Shown here piece after piece: positions 13,231-21,280 of a stretch of DNA of 40,800 nucleotides. Position 1 is the first letter of the stretch, and each line of letters begins with the position of its first letter. The stretch comes from a virus, in IMG/VR virus record IMGVR_UViG_3300030098_004294, positions 1 through 40,800 of that record. One strand, written 5' to 3'. The position numbers were made by a program, and so were the translations under genes. The notes beneath the pieces are model-generated. The model did no database searches. It was not told the DNA's origin and was given only the letters and a program-made list of their open reading frames with translations.

Positions 13231-14388
13231 ATGGCAGAATTAACAGGACAAACGATAGCTGCAAGTTATGGAAAACTACTAGTTACAGATAGTAATAGTG
13301 GTTTATCTGGTACTGCTACAAATATAGAAGATGGTGATGGTACTGGTAGTAAGCTGTATTTAAGCACAACAACTCTTGGAATAGGGTATAATTCGTTTAC
13401 TCCAGTTGCCGATACTCTATTAAATATAGAGACAGACCAAGAAGAAAATGCAACTTGTAAAACATTAATGATAACAAATACTCATGCTGGAGCAAATGCT
13501 GGTCCATTACTTGAATTATATAGAAATAGTGGTAGTCCAGCTGCAGCAGATGTTATGGGCAAGATTTCATTTACTGGTGAAGATGCAGGCGGTGCTAAAC
13601 ATACATACGCATCAATAGCAAGTAGTATAGCAGACCCAACTGCTAGTGGAGAAGATGGTTCATTAACTATTCAATGTGCAACAGCTGGTACAGATGCTAC
13701 AACAATAGCTACATTTAACTATGTAGGAGCTGATGGTGTGATACCTGTTGATATGCCAGGAGTTGGAGGATTAGTGGTAGCACAACATATATGGCAATCT
13801 GCTGCTAAGCAGGTATTAACACGAGATACAAATGATGGTTGGGAATTTATACATGACGAAATATATTTAGATTGGATACAGCCAACAAACGGAAAAATAA
13901 TAATTGAAGCATCTTTGTATTTTGGAGGTTTAGATGAAGATTATACTGAATTTTTAGGATTAGGTTTAGTAGGTGGTTTATATGGGGCTACCGATTCTGG
14001 AAGTACAAATAATTGGGAAGTTGCCACTGGTCATACTCATGGAGATGATGTTCTAGCTACTTCAGACTTTTTCAATGAAGGTTCAAGTGGTACTTTGCAA
14101 AATTACAATAGAGCTGGTTCTCATATTAGGGTTACGCAAACAGATAATGCAAATGATCAAATGACTACAGTTCAATTTTACTTCCAAGGATTAACTCCTG
14201 GAGAAAGATATATTGTTAGGCTTGTTGCTTGTGATTTAGAACGAGATCAGGGGTGGAGTGTATGTACAGGTGGTCAAGCAGCTCCAACCTTAGAACCAAA
14301 TCATTCTGGTAATGATTCAAATTTTCCTCCAGTTATCATGAAAGCAATAACAGTCCCTAATACTGTAACTTACAATGTAAATACATAA
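13231..14388 (+). CDS. Structural protein, fibre-like (385 aa)
   Basis: A Gly/Thr/Ser/Asp-rich, beta-repeat-like protein with low lysine content, common in fibres and appendages. The middle has a D-G-W-E-F-I-H-D-E-I segment and the C-terminal 120 residues look like a compact beta domain (T-P-G-E-R-Y-I-V-R-L-V-A-C-D-L). The SD is GGAGG just before the ATG. No enzymatic motif. Likely an external virion protein, perhaps a head fibre, since it lies between connector genes rather than with the main fibre gene. Confidence 0.5.
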   Translation: MAELTGQTIAASYGKLLVTDSNSGLSGTATNIEDGDGTGSKLYLSTTTLGIGYNSFTPVADTLLNIETDQEENATCKTLMITNTHAGANAGPLLELYRNSGSPAAADVMGKISFTGEDAGGAKHTYASIASSIADPTASGEDGSLTIQCATAGTDATTIATFNYVGADGVIPVDMPGVGGLVVAQHIWQSAAKQVLTRDTNDGWEFIHDEIYLDWIQPTNGKIIIEASLYFGGLDEDYTEFLGLGLVGGLYGATDSGSTNNWEVATGHTHGDDVLATSDFFNEGSSGTLQNYNRAGSHIRVTQTDNANDQMTTVQFYFQGLTPGERYIVRLVACDLERDQGWSVCTGGQAAPTLEPNHSGNDSNFPPVIMKAITVPNTVTYNVNT

Positions 14389-14412
14389 GATTTATTTAAT
14401 AAAGGAGTTGTA

Positions 14413-14607
14413 ATGAGTGACCAAAAAAACAATGTAAAAGAAAAGGCTAAAGAAGTTGCCAATAATATAAAAGGTAAAGACTTAAGCCAAGATGAAATAA
14501 AGAAAATGATTGAGAACTTAAATACACAGTTTCAAAACTACAACACTATGGCAATAAAAGCGTCTGGTGCATTAGAAGTTCTAAATCAAATGTTAGAAAA
14601 GGAGTAG
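14413..14607 (+). CDS. Small helical protein (64 aa)
   Basis: Lys/Asn/Glu-rich short protein, predicted helical, with AAAGGAG upstream. The N-terminus is basic (K-N-N-V-K-E-K-A-K-E) and the end is more hydrophobic (A-L-E-V-L-N-Q-M-L). No family recognised. Its place between structural genes suggests a virion or assembly cofactor. Confidence 0.55.
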   Translation: MSDQKNNVKEKAKEVANNIKGKDLSQDEIKKMIENLNTQFQNYNTMAIKASGALEVLNQMLEKE

Positions 14608-14610
14608 TAT

Positions 14611-14874
14611 ATGACTCAAGATCAGTTAATTGAAAGAATACGAAAGCATCACCCTAGAGTTAGTCAGATAGATATTCGTATGTTATTGAATGATGCGTTA
14701 GATGAATTTTGTACAAAGACAAGAATATTAACTGATACTGTTAGTATAACTACGGTAGCTGACCAGAGATACTATTCATTAGATGCTAAGATAGCAGAGG
14801 TATTATCAGTGGATTATGATGGATATGATATACCTCGCTTGACTGGCAGACCAGAAAAGAGGGATTTAACATAA
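14611..14874 (+). CDS. Connector protein, N-terminal part (87 aa)
   Basis: Contains R-M-L-L-N-D-A-L-D-E-F-C-T-K-T-R, then T-V-A-D-Q-R-Y-Y-S-L-D and V-D-Y-D-G-Y-D-I-P-R-L-T-G-R-P. This is the start of a known type of phage head-tail adaptor in which the same chain would continue with a W/Y-I-E-x-x-x-I-G-I segment. Here the chain stops after E-K-R-D-L-T and the continuation appears in the gene at 15231-15620. An AAGGAG precedes the ATG. The two parts are probably halves of one adaptor that binds the portal and forms the tail vertex. Confidence 0.6.
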   Translation: MTQDQLIERIRKHHPRVSQIDIRMLLNDALDEFCTKTRILTDTVSITTVADQRYYSLDAKIAEVLSVDYDGYDIPRLTGRPEKRDLT

Positions 14875-15227
14875 TGAATAGAGATAGATTCGGATATGGA
14901 ACATATCAAGAAGGTGGAGAAGTAAATAAAGAACAAGTTAAAAATCTTATGGAAATTGCTAAACAACATATGGCTACTGGTAAAGAAATGCCAAATCAAT
15001 TAAGAGAAATGATATATCAAATACCAATGAATAATGAAATATTAGGTGGATTTTTGAGTTTTGATGAAGATTTTGCTGAAGAATTGGATGCTATAAAATC
15101 ATATGTAGCGGGAGATTTTAAAAGAAGAAAAGATAATAGATATGTATGGAATTCTTTAAAACTTGACGAAGGTGAAACTCCTGAATCTTTTATTTTAAAA
15201 CATTTTCCTCCAAGAGAAAGGGAGTAA
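14874..15227 (+). CDS. Inserted ORF with Y-Q-E-G-G-E-V motif (117 aa)
   Basis: Sits exactly between two halves of the adaptor gene, with its ATG overlapping the upstream stop (TAATG). The first 19 residues include F-G-Y-G-T-Y-Q-E-G-G-E-V-N-K, almost identical to residues 62-75 of the protein at 36387-37436. The rest is helical and acidic (E-D-F-A-E-E-L-D-A-I) and ends F-P-P-R-E-R-E. No known nuclease or intein motif. It looks like an inserted or duplicated virion-associated module rather than a homing endonuclease. Confidence 0.6.
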   Translation: MNRDRFGYGTYQEGGEVNKEQVKNLMEIAKQHMATGKEMPNQLREMIYQIPMNNEILGGFLSFDEDFAEELDAIKSYVAGDFKRRKDNRYVWNSLKLDEGETPESFILKHFPPRERE

Positions 15228-15230
15228 TTA

Positions 15231-15620
15231 ATGGCTTATAAAGACGAAGTATATTGGATAGAGAGAGATAAGATTGGTATTGCAACTCTAGATAGAAGTG
15301 CAACATCAATCTCAAATGAATTTACAGGTCCTGTTGCTGGTAAGACTGTTACTCTTTTTGTTGTTAGTAAAGATGACAATTTTGATAGTACCTCTGGTTC
15401 AGGTAAGATAGATGTTGATGAAGCTCCTAATATTCCTAGTGAGTTTCATGAAGCATTAACATACAAGGTTATTGCAGACCTATACGCAAGAGACCCAAGA
15501 ACAATTCAATTAGCACAGTTCTGGGATCAAAAATTTCAAATGGCTATTAGAGATGGTAAGAAATACGCCAATACTGGAAGGGATGGTGCAGCTCCTAAGA
15601 TAAAGCCTGCAGAATATTAA
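15231..15620 (+). CDS. Connector protein, C-terminal part (129 aa)
   Basis: Begins M-A-Y-K-D-E-V-Y-W-I-E-R-D-K-I-G-I-A, which matches the expected middle of the adaptor family, then has P-N-I-P-S-E-F-H-E-A-L-T-Y-K-V-I-A-D-L-Y-A-R-D-P, the usual helical C-terminal region. Complete on its own SD (GGGAG). It presumably works with the 14611-14874 product. If both halves are needed, they would associate as separate chains in the connector ring. The inserted ORF at 14874-15227 is what separates them. Confidence 0.6.
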   Translation: MAYKDEVYWIERDKIGIATLDRSATSISNEFTGPVAGKTVTLFVVSKDDNFDSTSGSGKIDVDEAPNIPSEFHEALTYKVIADLYARDPRTIQLAQFWDQKFQMAIRDGKKYANTGRDGAAPKIKPAEY

Positions 15621-15676
15621 AAGTGCATTCATGCTCTGCCAAGAGCTTAAAGCACACTCAATAAAGGAGAATAAAT

Positions 15677-16018
15677 ATGGCAAATCAATTACATGAGTTC
15701 ACTGTTCAAGAGGCTCAGAATTTCAAAGCTTATACTACATATAAATTCGAAAAGAAAACCATGGATGGTAATGAAGTACCATATACCGATTGGAATGCAG
15801 CCGATTATGGTCCAGCTAAACATTTAGTAATATATGCCACTGGTGGTGAAGATGATGATATGTTAGTTTATTTACAAGTTGGTGGTTCATATGGACAAGG
15901 GATTGAATTAAATGCAAATGACCTTCCACTAACAATATCAGGATTACTTGTTGAGAGGGTTAAAATTGATACTACATCTGGAAATAACGATGTAATTTCT
16001 ATTCTTTCATTCCATTAA
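15677..16018 (+). CDS. Virion-like beta protein (113 aa)
   Basis: Unrecognised. It contains T-D-W-N-A-A-D-Y-G-P-A-K-H-L-V-I-Y-A-T-G-G-E-D-D-D-M-L and alternating hydrophobics, suggesting a beta sandwich. The SD is strong (AAAGGAG). The 57-base gap before it has a nested hairpin (GTGC...GCAC around GCTCT/AGAGC) without a U-run, possibly an RNA processing site. Probably a structural or decoration protein. Confidence 0.5.
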   Translation: MANQLHEFTVQEAQNFKAYTTYKFEKKTMDGNEVPYTDWNAADYGPAKHLVIYATGGEDDDMLVYLQVGGSYGQGIELNANDLPLTISGLLVERVKIDTTSGNNDVISILSFH

Positions 16019-16026
16019 GGAGATAT

Positions 16027-16947
16027 ATGGCTACTATTAGTAAGAGAAAAATACCTATAAAAAAGTCTGACTTAAACAAAGCTATTGTTAAAAAGAATGC
16101 ATCGCTTAAAAATCAAAATGAAGCAATTCAAAAAAACATCAAGGACTTGAAAGCTCAGGAAAAAGAAATGGGTGTTTTGATAAAGAATAATAATGCTGAA
16201 TTAGCATCATTATATGATTCTATTAAAACCTCTAAGGATGAGATAAAGTCTTTAAAAGCTAAAGAGAAGAAAGAAGCTTCTAAAATTGAAGATAATAGAT
16301 CTGCCTATACTCAAATAGCAAGACAGTACAATGATGTTAGTGATGCTCTATCTAAATTAAAAGATGAATCTAAGTCGATACAGGAAGAAGTATCTGTTTA
16401 TTTGAAATATCAGAAGGAGCTTTCTCCTTTATCTGCCAAGATAAATCAAATGAAAGAAGAAGAAAACTCTCTAAAGGAAAGTATTGACAAGCTAAAGAAA
16501 AACAAGAAGAATAATAAGAAGACAGCAGATGTTATTGAATCAAATCTATCTAAACTGAAAGAGAAGTCTGACTTAGAAGAGTTTAATTATGAAGCTACTA
16601 AAGAAGCTTATAGGGCGAAGATTGAAATGGAAACTAAAGAATATGATTCAAAGGTAAAAGACTTATCAAGCAAGATTGATGATTTAAACTCGTCATGTGC
16701 AGATAAGAATCTTCAGGTAGATGAACTTGATTCTATTATTAGAAAGGCTAAGGAAGACTTATCTAAAGTAGAAAAGAAAATAAGTATTGCAAAAAACAAT
16801 CTTATGGAAGAAGAACATATAATTGAAAAGAAGAAAGCAAGCTTTGATAAATGGAAAGTAAGTGCAGTAGAAGAGGTTGCTAGAATGAAATTAAGAGGTA
16901 GAATGGAAAATATAGATAAAGCAGGATTAAAAGATGTCCTCGGTTAA
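16027..16947 (+). CDS. Long coiled-coil virion protein (306 aa)
   Basis: Nearly the whole protein from residue 20 to 285 is Lys/Glu/Leu/Ser-rich heptad sequence (for example L-K-D-L-K-A-Q-E-K-E), predicting a very long coiled coil, about 40 nm if one continuous helix (inference from length). AAGGAG lies four bases before the ATG, the same close spacing as for the gene at 20519. The next gene overlaps its end by 14 bases. Candidates are a fibre stalk, a head fibre or a tail-length scaffold; sequence alone does not decide. Confidence 0.6.
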   Translation: MATISKRKIPIKKSDLNKAIVKKNASLKNQNEAIQKNIKDLKAQEKEMGVLIKNNNAELASLYDSIKTSKDEIKSLKAKEKKEASKIEDNRSAYTQIARQYNDVSDALSKLKDESKSIQEEVSVYLKYQKELSPLSAKINQMKEEENSLKESIDKLKKNKKNNKKTADVIESNLSKLKEKSDLEEFNYEATKEAYRAKIEMETKEYDSKVKDLSSKIDDLNSSCADKNLQVDELDSIIRKAKEDLSKVEKKISIAKNNLMEEEHIIEKKKASFDKWKVSAVEEVARMKLRGRMENIDKAGLKDVLG

Positions 16948-17350
16948 TAATCCACTAGTTGTCATACATGATAGAGATGGTGGGGATTCAGTAACCGTAA
17001 CCAATAGTAAGTTAGATGTTAATGCTACATTAGTTGCAGGAGCATCTATTGATATTGGTGATGTTGAAGTTAAAGGTCATGCTTCAGTAGGTCATTTTGC
17101 ATTAAATATAAGGACATCAGGAAGTGGTGGCCCTACACAATTAAGTGCTAATCCATGTAAGCATGCCGATATTATGGCTAATACATCTAATACAGGTATT
17201 GTATATATTGGTGCATCTGGAGTGTCTGCTACTACAGGTATTGCGTTATATCCTGGAGATGTATACAGCGTAGATGTAGAGAATACAAGCCTATTATATG
17301 CATTACCTACTGTTGACAATGAAGATATAAATGTAGTTTATTTTAATTAA
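16934..17350 (+). CDS. Phage virion surface-type protein (138 aa)
   Basis: The C-terminal half (D-I-M-A-N-T-S-N-T-G-I-V-Y-I-G-A-S-G-V, then T-G-I-A-L-Y-P-G-D-V-Y-S-V-D-V) is a beta-domain pattern common in small phage structural proteins, where an N-T-G-x-V-Y-I-G segment is followed by G-x-x-L-x-P-G. The N-terminal third has repeated V-x-V-x segments. It starts inside the 3' end of the coiled-coil gene (14-base overlap). Role: probably the tip or shaft of the appendage whose stalk the previous gene encodes (inferred). Confidence 0.5.
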   Translation: MSSVNNPLVVIHDRDGGDSVTVTNSKLDVNATLVAGASIDIGDVEVKGHASVGHFALNIRTSGSGGPTQLSANPCKHADIMANTSNTGIVYIGASGVSATTGIALYPGDVYSVDVENTSLLYALPTVDNEDINVVYFN

Positions 17351-17358
17351 AGGATAAT

Positions 17359-17601
17359 ATGTCAGATACAATCATATTTAAATCTAGCAGTGATAGTAAT
17401 TTAGATTCTAAAGAAAGAGTTGTTAAAAGAACTTACACTCAAGATGTAGAGGAAGAATATACAGTAAAAGAATTAGAAGCAAAGATTGCTTATATTGAAA
17501 GCAACATGAGTAAATGTTCTCAATGTCAATCTTTAAGTTCAAAATTAACCTCTTTAAAAACTATACTATCTAATACTAAGACGGAGTTAAGTATAAGTTA
17601 A
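17359..17601 (+). CDS. Small coiled-coil protein with C-x-x-C (80 aa)
   Basis: Helical protein with one C-S-Q-C pair near residue 53 and heptads on both sides (V-K-E-L-E-A-K-I-A-Y-I-E, then L-S-S-K-L-T-S-L-K-T-I-L). An AAGGA precedes the ATG. The stop overlaps the next start (TAATG). Possibly a chaperone or oligomeric cap for the following fibre; unknown. Confidence 0.5.
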   Translation: MSDTIIFKSSSDSNLDSKERVVKRTYTQDVEEEYTVKELEAKIAYIESNMSKCSQCQSLSSKLTSLKTILSNTKTELSIS

Positions 17602-19562
17602 TGTCTAGTAATGTAAAAAGAGATCATCATACCTTTACTAGGGATACTATTACCTCAAGGAATACATCTTCTGTAACCGTTGAAGCTCAAGACCATCTAA
17701 ATATACAAGTAGGAAAGAGTGATGGTGGTACAGCTCTTTCTCTCCTAACCTTAAAAGATGGTGCTGGGAATAATGTTTTTTTTGCTGGAAATCTTGTTGA
17801 TTCTGTTGTTCCTCTTCAAATAAATGAACCAGGTACAGGAACAGATAATTTTGCAATAACCGTATATGCTAATGGAGCTTCTGCCATTACAACATCAGAT
17901 GCTGCTGGGACTGATGCATATTTAAAGATAAATCCAGATGGCTATACTCAAATAGATGGTACAGATTTAAGGCTGGCTTATGACGATGATGATTATCATC
18001 AAATTACAGTTGGAAATAATGGAGATATAACTTTTAAAGCTTATGACGATGGAAGTCAAAATACTGGAGCAAACTTTTATTTTGATGAAGCTTCACAAGT
18101 AAGGTTTGGCAATAAAACTTCTAGTTCGACTCCTTCTTTGTTCCTAGACAATAATAAAAATGATGCAACTGGACCTAGAATAAGATTAAGAAATGCTAGG
18201 TTTGATAGTGGTGTTCAGCAAGCTGGACAAGATAATGATGTATGTGGTACTATATATTTTTCTGCTAATGATGATAGTCCTGCATATACTGATTTTGGAT
18301 CTATTGAAGGAATGGTTGTAGATGCTTCAAATGGTTCTGAAAGAGGCTCAATGTTTTTAAAAGTAGCAGAGTATGACGGGACATTAACTTACGGATTATG
18401 GTTAAAAGGTACAGATACAGATGGAGAGATAGATGTTAATATAGGAAATGGGACTGCTTCTGTTACTGAAGTTGAAGGTAATTTAAAAGTAGTTACTATT
18501 GCTGAAGTTGGTAGTGATACAGATAAAATATTAATGTCTGATAGTGGTACAATAAAATATGCAACAGGTGCAAACATTTTAAGTTATATAGGAGGGCAAG
18601 CTTCTTTAACATTCGGAATAGCAGATACCAATGCAGTTAAAATAGATAGTGGTAGTGTAGCTGATGATGAGTATGCTAGGTTTACAGCTAATGGGTTAGA
18701 GAGTAGAAGTACAGCAGAAGTTTTATCTGATATAGGTGCTCAAGCTACAGTAACAGCAGGTACTAATTGTACTTTCTCTGGAGCAACATTAAATGTAGAT
18801 GATGCTTTTATTAAAAATGATGCTGATGATACAACAAGTGGAACAATAACTGCAGGAGGATTTACAACTACAGGTACTTGGACATTTGATGATGCATCTA
18901 CTGGGACTGTAGGGATTACTACTGTTCATACAGGTAGTAGCTTTACAGACAATGATACCTCGCTAATGACTGCAGGTGCTATCAAAGAAAAGATAGAATC
19001 TTATAACTATGGAGATATTACAGGAGTTACTCTTACAGCTGATGATACCAACACAGCTTCTGACACATCAGGTAGCGCAGATTTTACTATTGCAGGTGGA
19101 GCAGGAATTGACACTTCTGTTTCAGGAACGACTGTAACTATTGCAGGGAAAATACAAATTGCTTCTGTAACTTTAGATCAAGACGATATGAATGATTTGA
19201 ATAGTACCGCTGTAAATATAGTAGCTGCTCAAGGATCTAATAAAGTAATTATACCTACAAGTGGTATGGTATTTATTACTAGAAATGCTACTACAGGACA
19301 AACCAATGGATTCTGCAATTTCTATATAGGATATAATGGCACTTCTTCATTAGCTAATACCGTATATTATATTAGAAGGTTTATGTACAATGAAGCTGGT
19401 AGCAGGATATGGCATTTACAACATTATTCAGGTGAATGTGGACAAAGTGTAACAGAAGGAGATAATGTGCCATTGACAGTTAAACTTGACAGTGCAGTAA
19501 CAAATGATAGTATAGATTCTATGAAAGTAGTAGTGTCATACTTTGTTTACGATAATAGTTAG
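17601..19562 (+). CDS. Tail fibre or spike-like protein (653 aa)
   Basis: A long beta-repeat protein rich in Gly, Thr, Ser, Asp and Ala, with segments such as Y-D-D-D-D-Y-H-Q-I-T-V-G-N-N-G-D-I-T-F and repeated V-x-I-x-G patterns. A compact C-terminal domain of about 120 residues includes V-V-I-P-T-S-G-M-V-F-I-T-like sequence and Y-S-G-E-C-G-Q-S, typical of trimeric receptor-binding tips. It probably binds the host surface. The start has no close SD and overlaps the previous stop, so coupling is likely. The first 60 residues likely anchor it to the virion. Confidence 0.65.
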   Translation: MSSNVKRDHHTFTRDTITSRNTSSVTVEAQDHLNIQVGKSDGGTALSLLTLKDGAGNNVFFAGNLVDSVVPLQINEPGTGTDNFAITVYANGASAITTSDAAGTDAYLKINPDGYTQIDGTDLRLAYDDDDYHQITVGNNGDITFKAYDDGSQNTGANFYFDEASQVRFGNKTSSSTPSLFLDNNKNDATGPRIRLRNARFDSGVQQAGQDNDVCGTIYFSANDDSPAYTDFGSIEGMVVDASNGSERGSMFLKVAEYDGTLTYGLWLKGTDTDGEIDVNIGNGTASVTEVEGNLKVVTIAEVGSDTDKILMSDSGTIKYATGANILSYIGGQASLTFGIADTNAVKIDSGSVADDEYARFTANGLESRSTAEVLSDIGAQATVTAGTNCTFSGATLNVDDAFIKNDADDTTSGTITAGGFTTTGTWTFDDASTGTVGITTVHTGSSFTDNDTSLMTAGAIKEKIESYNYGDITGVTLTADDTNTASDTSGSADFTIAGGAGIDTSVSGTTVTIAGKIQIASVTLDQDDMNDLNSTAVNIVAAQGSNKVIIPTSGMVFITRNATTGQTNGFCNFYIGYNGTSSLANTVYYIRRFMYNEAGSRIWHLQHYSGECGQSVTEGDNVPLTVKLDSAVTNDSIDSMKVVVSYFVYDNS

Positions 19563-19568
19563 ATAATT

Positions 19569-19721
19569 ATGGATATACAAGATACTTTAAGAACATCAGT
19601 AATAGGAGTAAGTGGTTCATTGTTTGGATGGATAGAATGGGCTCCTCCTTTATTTAGCGCACTAGCTGCGATTGCAACTTTAATATATATGTTAATAAAA
19701 ATAGTTAAGGAGATAAAATGA
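19569..19721 (+). CDS. Holin-like membrane peptide (50 aa)
   Basis: Starts six bases after the fibre stop. Residues of about 20-45 form one hydrophobic span (G-W-I-E-W-A-P-P-L-F-S-A-L-A-A-I-A-T-L-I-Y-M-L-I-K-I-V), ending K-E-I-K. The size, single span and basic tail, and position three genes before an endolysin, suggest a small holin or pinholin. No SD is obvious, and its stop overlaps the next ATG (AATGA). A fibre-assembly membrane peptide is less likely. Confidence 0.5.
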   Translation: MDIQDTLRTSVIGVSGSLFGWIEWAPPLFSALAAIATLIYMLIKIVKEIK

Positions 19722-19927
19722 GCTTATTAAGCACTATGCTAAAAAACAACAAAGAAGAAATAATTGATTCAATCTTCAATGATGAGTTAAAAGCGAAAGT
19801 AGTTAAGGCTTTAAATGACAATGTTGATATTCCATTTATATCTGAAAAGACAGAAGGTAAGATAATAGATTCAATGTATTCTTCTGTTGAGGATATAGTT
19901 AAGAAAGTAATGAAGGAGCAACTATAA
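19718..19927 (+). CDS. Hypothetical helical protein (69 aa)
   Basis: Charged and helical throughout, with no membrane segment (N-D-E-L-K-A-K-V-V-K-A-L-N-D-N-V-D-I-P). AAGGAG is inside the end of the preceding gene, so translation is coupled. Its stop overlaps the next ATG (TAATG). Located in the lysis segment; may be an accessory lysis or virion protein. No family recognised. Confidence 0.5.
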   Translation: MSLLSTMLKNNKEEIIDSIFNDELKAKVVKALNDNVDIPFISEKTEGKIIDSMYSSVEDIVKKVMKEQL

Positions 19928-20076
19928 TGGTAAGCATGTTTGTAGGTAAATTACTCAGAAAGCATGGTTTAAAGAAGCTTTTATTACTTGTTGGGGATTA
20001 TGCTGTAAAAGCTACAAAAACAAAGAAAGATGATAAGATTTGGAAAGAAGTTAAAAAAGTATTGAGGAAGTTCTAA
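19927..20076 (+). CDS. Small basic peptide (49 aa)
   Basis: M-V-S-M-F-V-G-K-L-L-R-K-H-G-L-K-K-L-L-L-L-V-G-D-Y then a Lys-rich tail: an amphipathic, strongly basic helix with a short hydrophobic patch, too short for a full span. Stop and start overlaps on both sides (TAATG) place it in a tightly coupled series of four genes ending in the endolysin. A membrane-active accessory (spanin-like or antiholin) is a guess from position. Confidence 0.45.
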   Translation: MVSMFVGKLLRKHGLKKLLLLVGDYAVKATKTKKDDKIWKEVKKVLRKF

Positions 20077-20468
20077 TGGCTAAATTCGGAAAAACATCAA
20101 GAAGGAACTTAGCTACATGTGATGAAAGGCTTCAAAAAGTTTTCAATGAAGTGATTAAACATGTGGATTGTTCTGTAATAGAAGGACATAGAAGTGAGGA
20201 AAGACAAAATAAACTATTTGAAGAGAATAAAACTAAAGTTAAATATCCAAATGGTCGTCATAATGCTGATCCAAGCAGGGCTGTGGATGTGGTTCCTTAT
20301 CCTATCGATTGGGATGATAGGGAGCGTTTTCACTTATTTGCAGGATTTGTTATTGGGATAGCTAAATCCATGGGGATTAACTTAAGATGGGGTGGAGATT
20401 GGAATCAAAACTTTGAAGTAGATGATAACCAATTCGATGATTTTCCACATTTTGAGTTGAGAGGTTAA
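20076..20468 (+). CDS. M15-type peptidase endolysin
   Basis: The motif order matches the VanY/L-alanyl-D-glutamate peptidase family: S-E-E-R-Q near residue 44, G-R-H-N-A-D-P-S-R-A-V-D-V-V-P-Y (His and Asp zinc ligands, about 66-81), then F-A-G-F-V-I-G-I-A-K-S-M-G-I-N-L-R-W-G-G-D-W, and D-F-P-H-F-E-L at the end with the second zinc His. These enzymes cut peptide cross-links of peptidoglycan. At 130 residues it is a single catalytic domain with no wall-binding part and no signal peptide, so it needs a holin to reach the wall. Confidence 0.88.
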   Translation: MAKFGKTSRRNLATCDERLQKVFNEVIKHVDCSVIEGHRSEERQNKLFEENKTKVKYPNGRHNADPSRAVDVVPYPIDWDDRERFHLFAGFVIGIAKSMGINLRWGGDWNQNFEVDDNQFDDFPHFELRG

Positions 20469-20518
20469 TATGTACTATTATAAAACACATACACCTATAT
20501 TTAAGTTTGAGGAGATAT

Positions 20519-21280
20519 ATGTCGGTTATCAAACGAGCTATTGTTATTCCAGACCAACACTTTCCTATAGAGGATAAAAAAGCTGTAAGTGTTGTTCTAA
20601 AAGCAATTAAAATAGTAAAACCAACACTCTTTATAAATTTAGGAGATGTTGGAGAATGGGCGAGTGTTTCGCCTTGGAAATGGAAAAGGAAAAAGAAGCC
20701 TCCTGTTGAGTATCAGCTTCCTATTATAGATAGGGAGATTATTGAGGTAAATAGAAGAATAGATATATTTGACGAGGCTTTAGATGAGGTAAAATGCAAA
20801 AAGAAAATAATATGTGCTGGAAATCATGATGAATGGCTTGATTCATTTGTTGGTGAGCATCCCTACTTATCTGATTACACATTTAAAGAAGCATGTGGAT
20901 GGAAGGAGCGTGGATATAAATACTACTCATTCAACCATCCAGTTAAGATTGGGAAGTTAACTTTTATTCATGGAGCTTATACAACTCAATATCATGCTAA
21001 GAAACATTTAGATTCTTATGGAGAAAATATTATATATGGACATACACATGACATACAGAGACATACTAAAACAGACCTTGGTGGTACTAAAGCCGCTTGG
21101 TCTTTGGGATGTTTAAAAGATATGTCTCCACAGAAGAACAAATGGTTAAGAGGTCGATTGCATAATTGGAACCATGCCTTTGCTATAATTGATTGGTTTA
21201 GGGGTGGAAATTTTAAAGTAGAAGTGAATGAAATAATAAATGGTAAAACTACCGTTTGGGGACATGAGATAAATGCCTAA
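20519..21280 (+). CDS. Calcineurin-like metallophosphoesterase
   Basis: The motifs run P-D-Q-H, L-G-D-V-G-E-W, C-A-G-N-H-D-E-W, I-H-G, Y-G-H-T-H-D: the full metal-binding set of calcineurin-like phosphoesterases (D-x-H, G-D, G-N-H-D/E, H, G-H-x-H). I start it at the ATG at 20519, with GAGGAG four bases upstream, rather than at the TTG at 20507. It lies between the endolysin and a nozzle-like gene. Such enzymes in phages cleave phosphodiesters in DNA, RNA or nucleotides; the substrate is not readable. It overlaps the next gene by eight bases. Confidence 0.85.
   Translation: MSVIKRAIVIPDQHFPIEDKKAVSVVLKAIKIVKPTLFINLGDVGEWASVSPWKWKRKKKPPVEYQLPIIDREIIEVNRRIDIFDEALDEVKCKKKIICAGNHDEWLDSFVGEHPYLSDYTFKEACGWKERGYKYYSFNHPVKIGKLTFIHGAYTTQYHAKKHLDSYGENIIYGHTHDIQRHTKTDLGGTKAAWSLGCLKDMSPQKNKWLRGRLHNWNHAFAIIDWFRGGNFKVEVNEIINGKTTVWGHEINA

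Noticed and set aside
14874-15227. Homing endonuclease or intein inserted in the connector
   Set aside because: No HNH, GIY-YIG or LAGLIDADG motif and no intein splice residues.
20507-20509. TTG start of the metallophosphoesterase
   Set aside because: The ATG at 20519 has GAGGAG at the spacing used elsewhere in the operon, and the extra residues add nothing.
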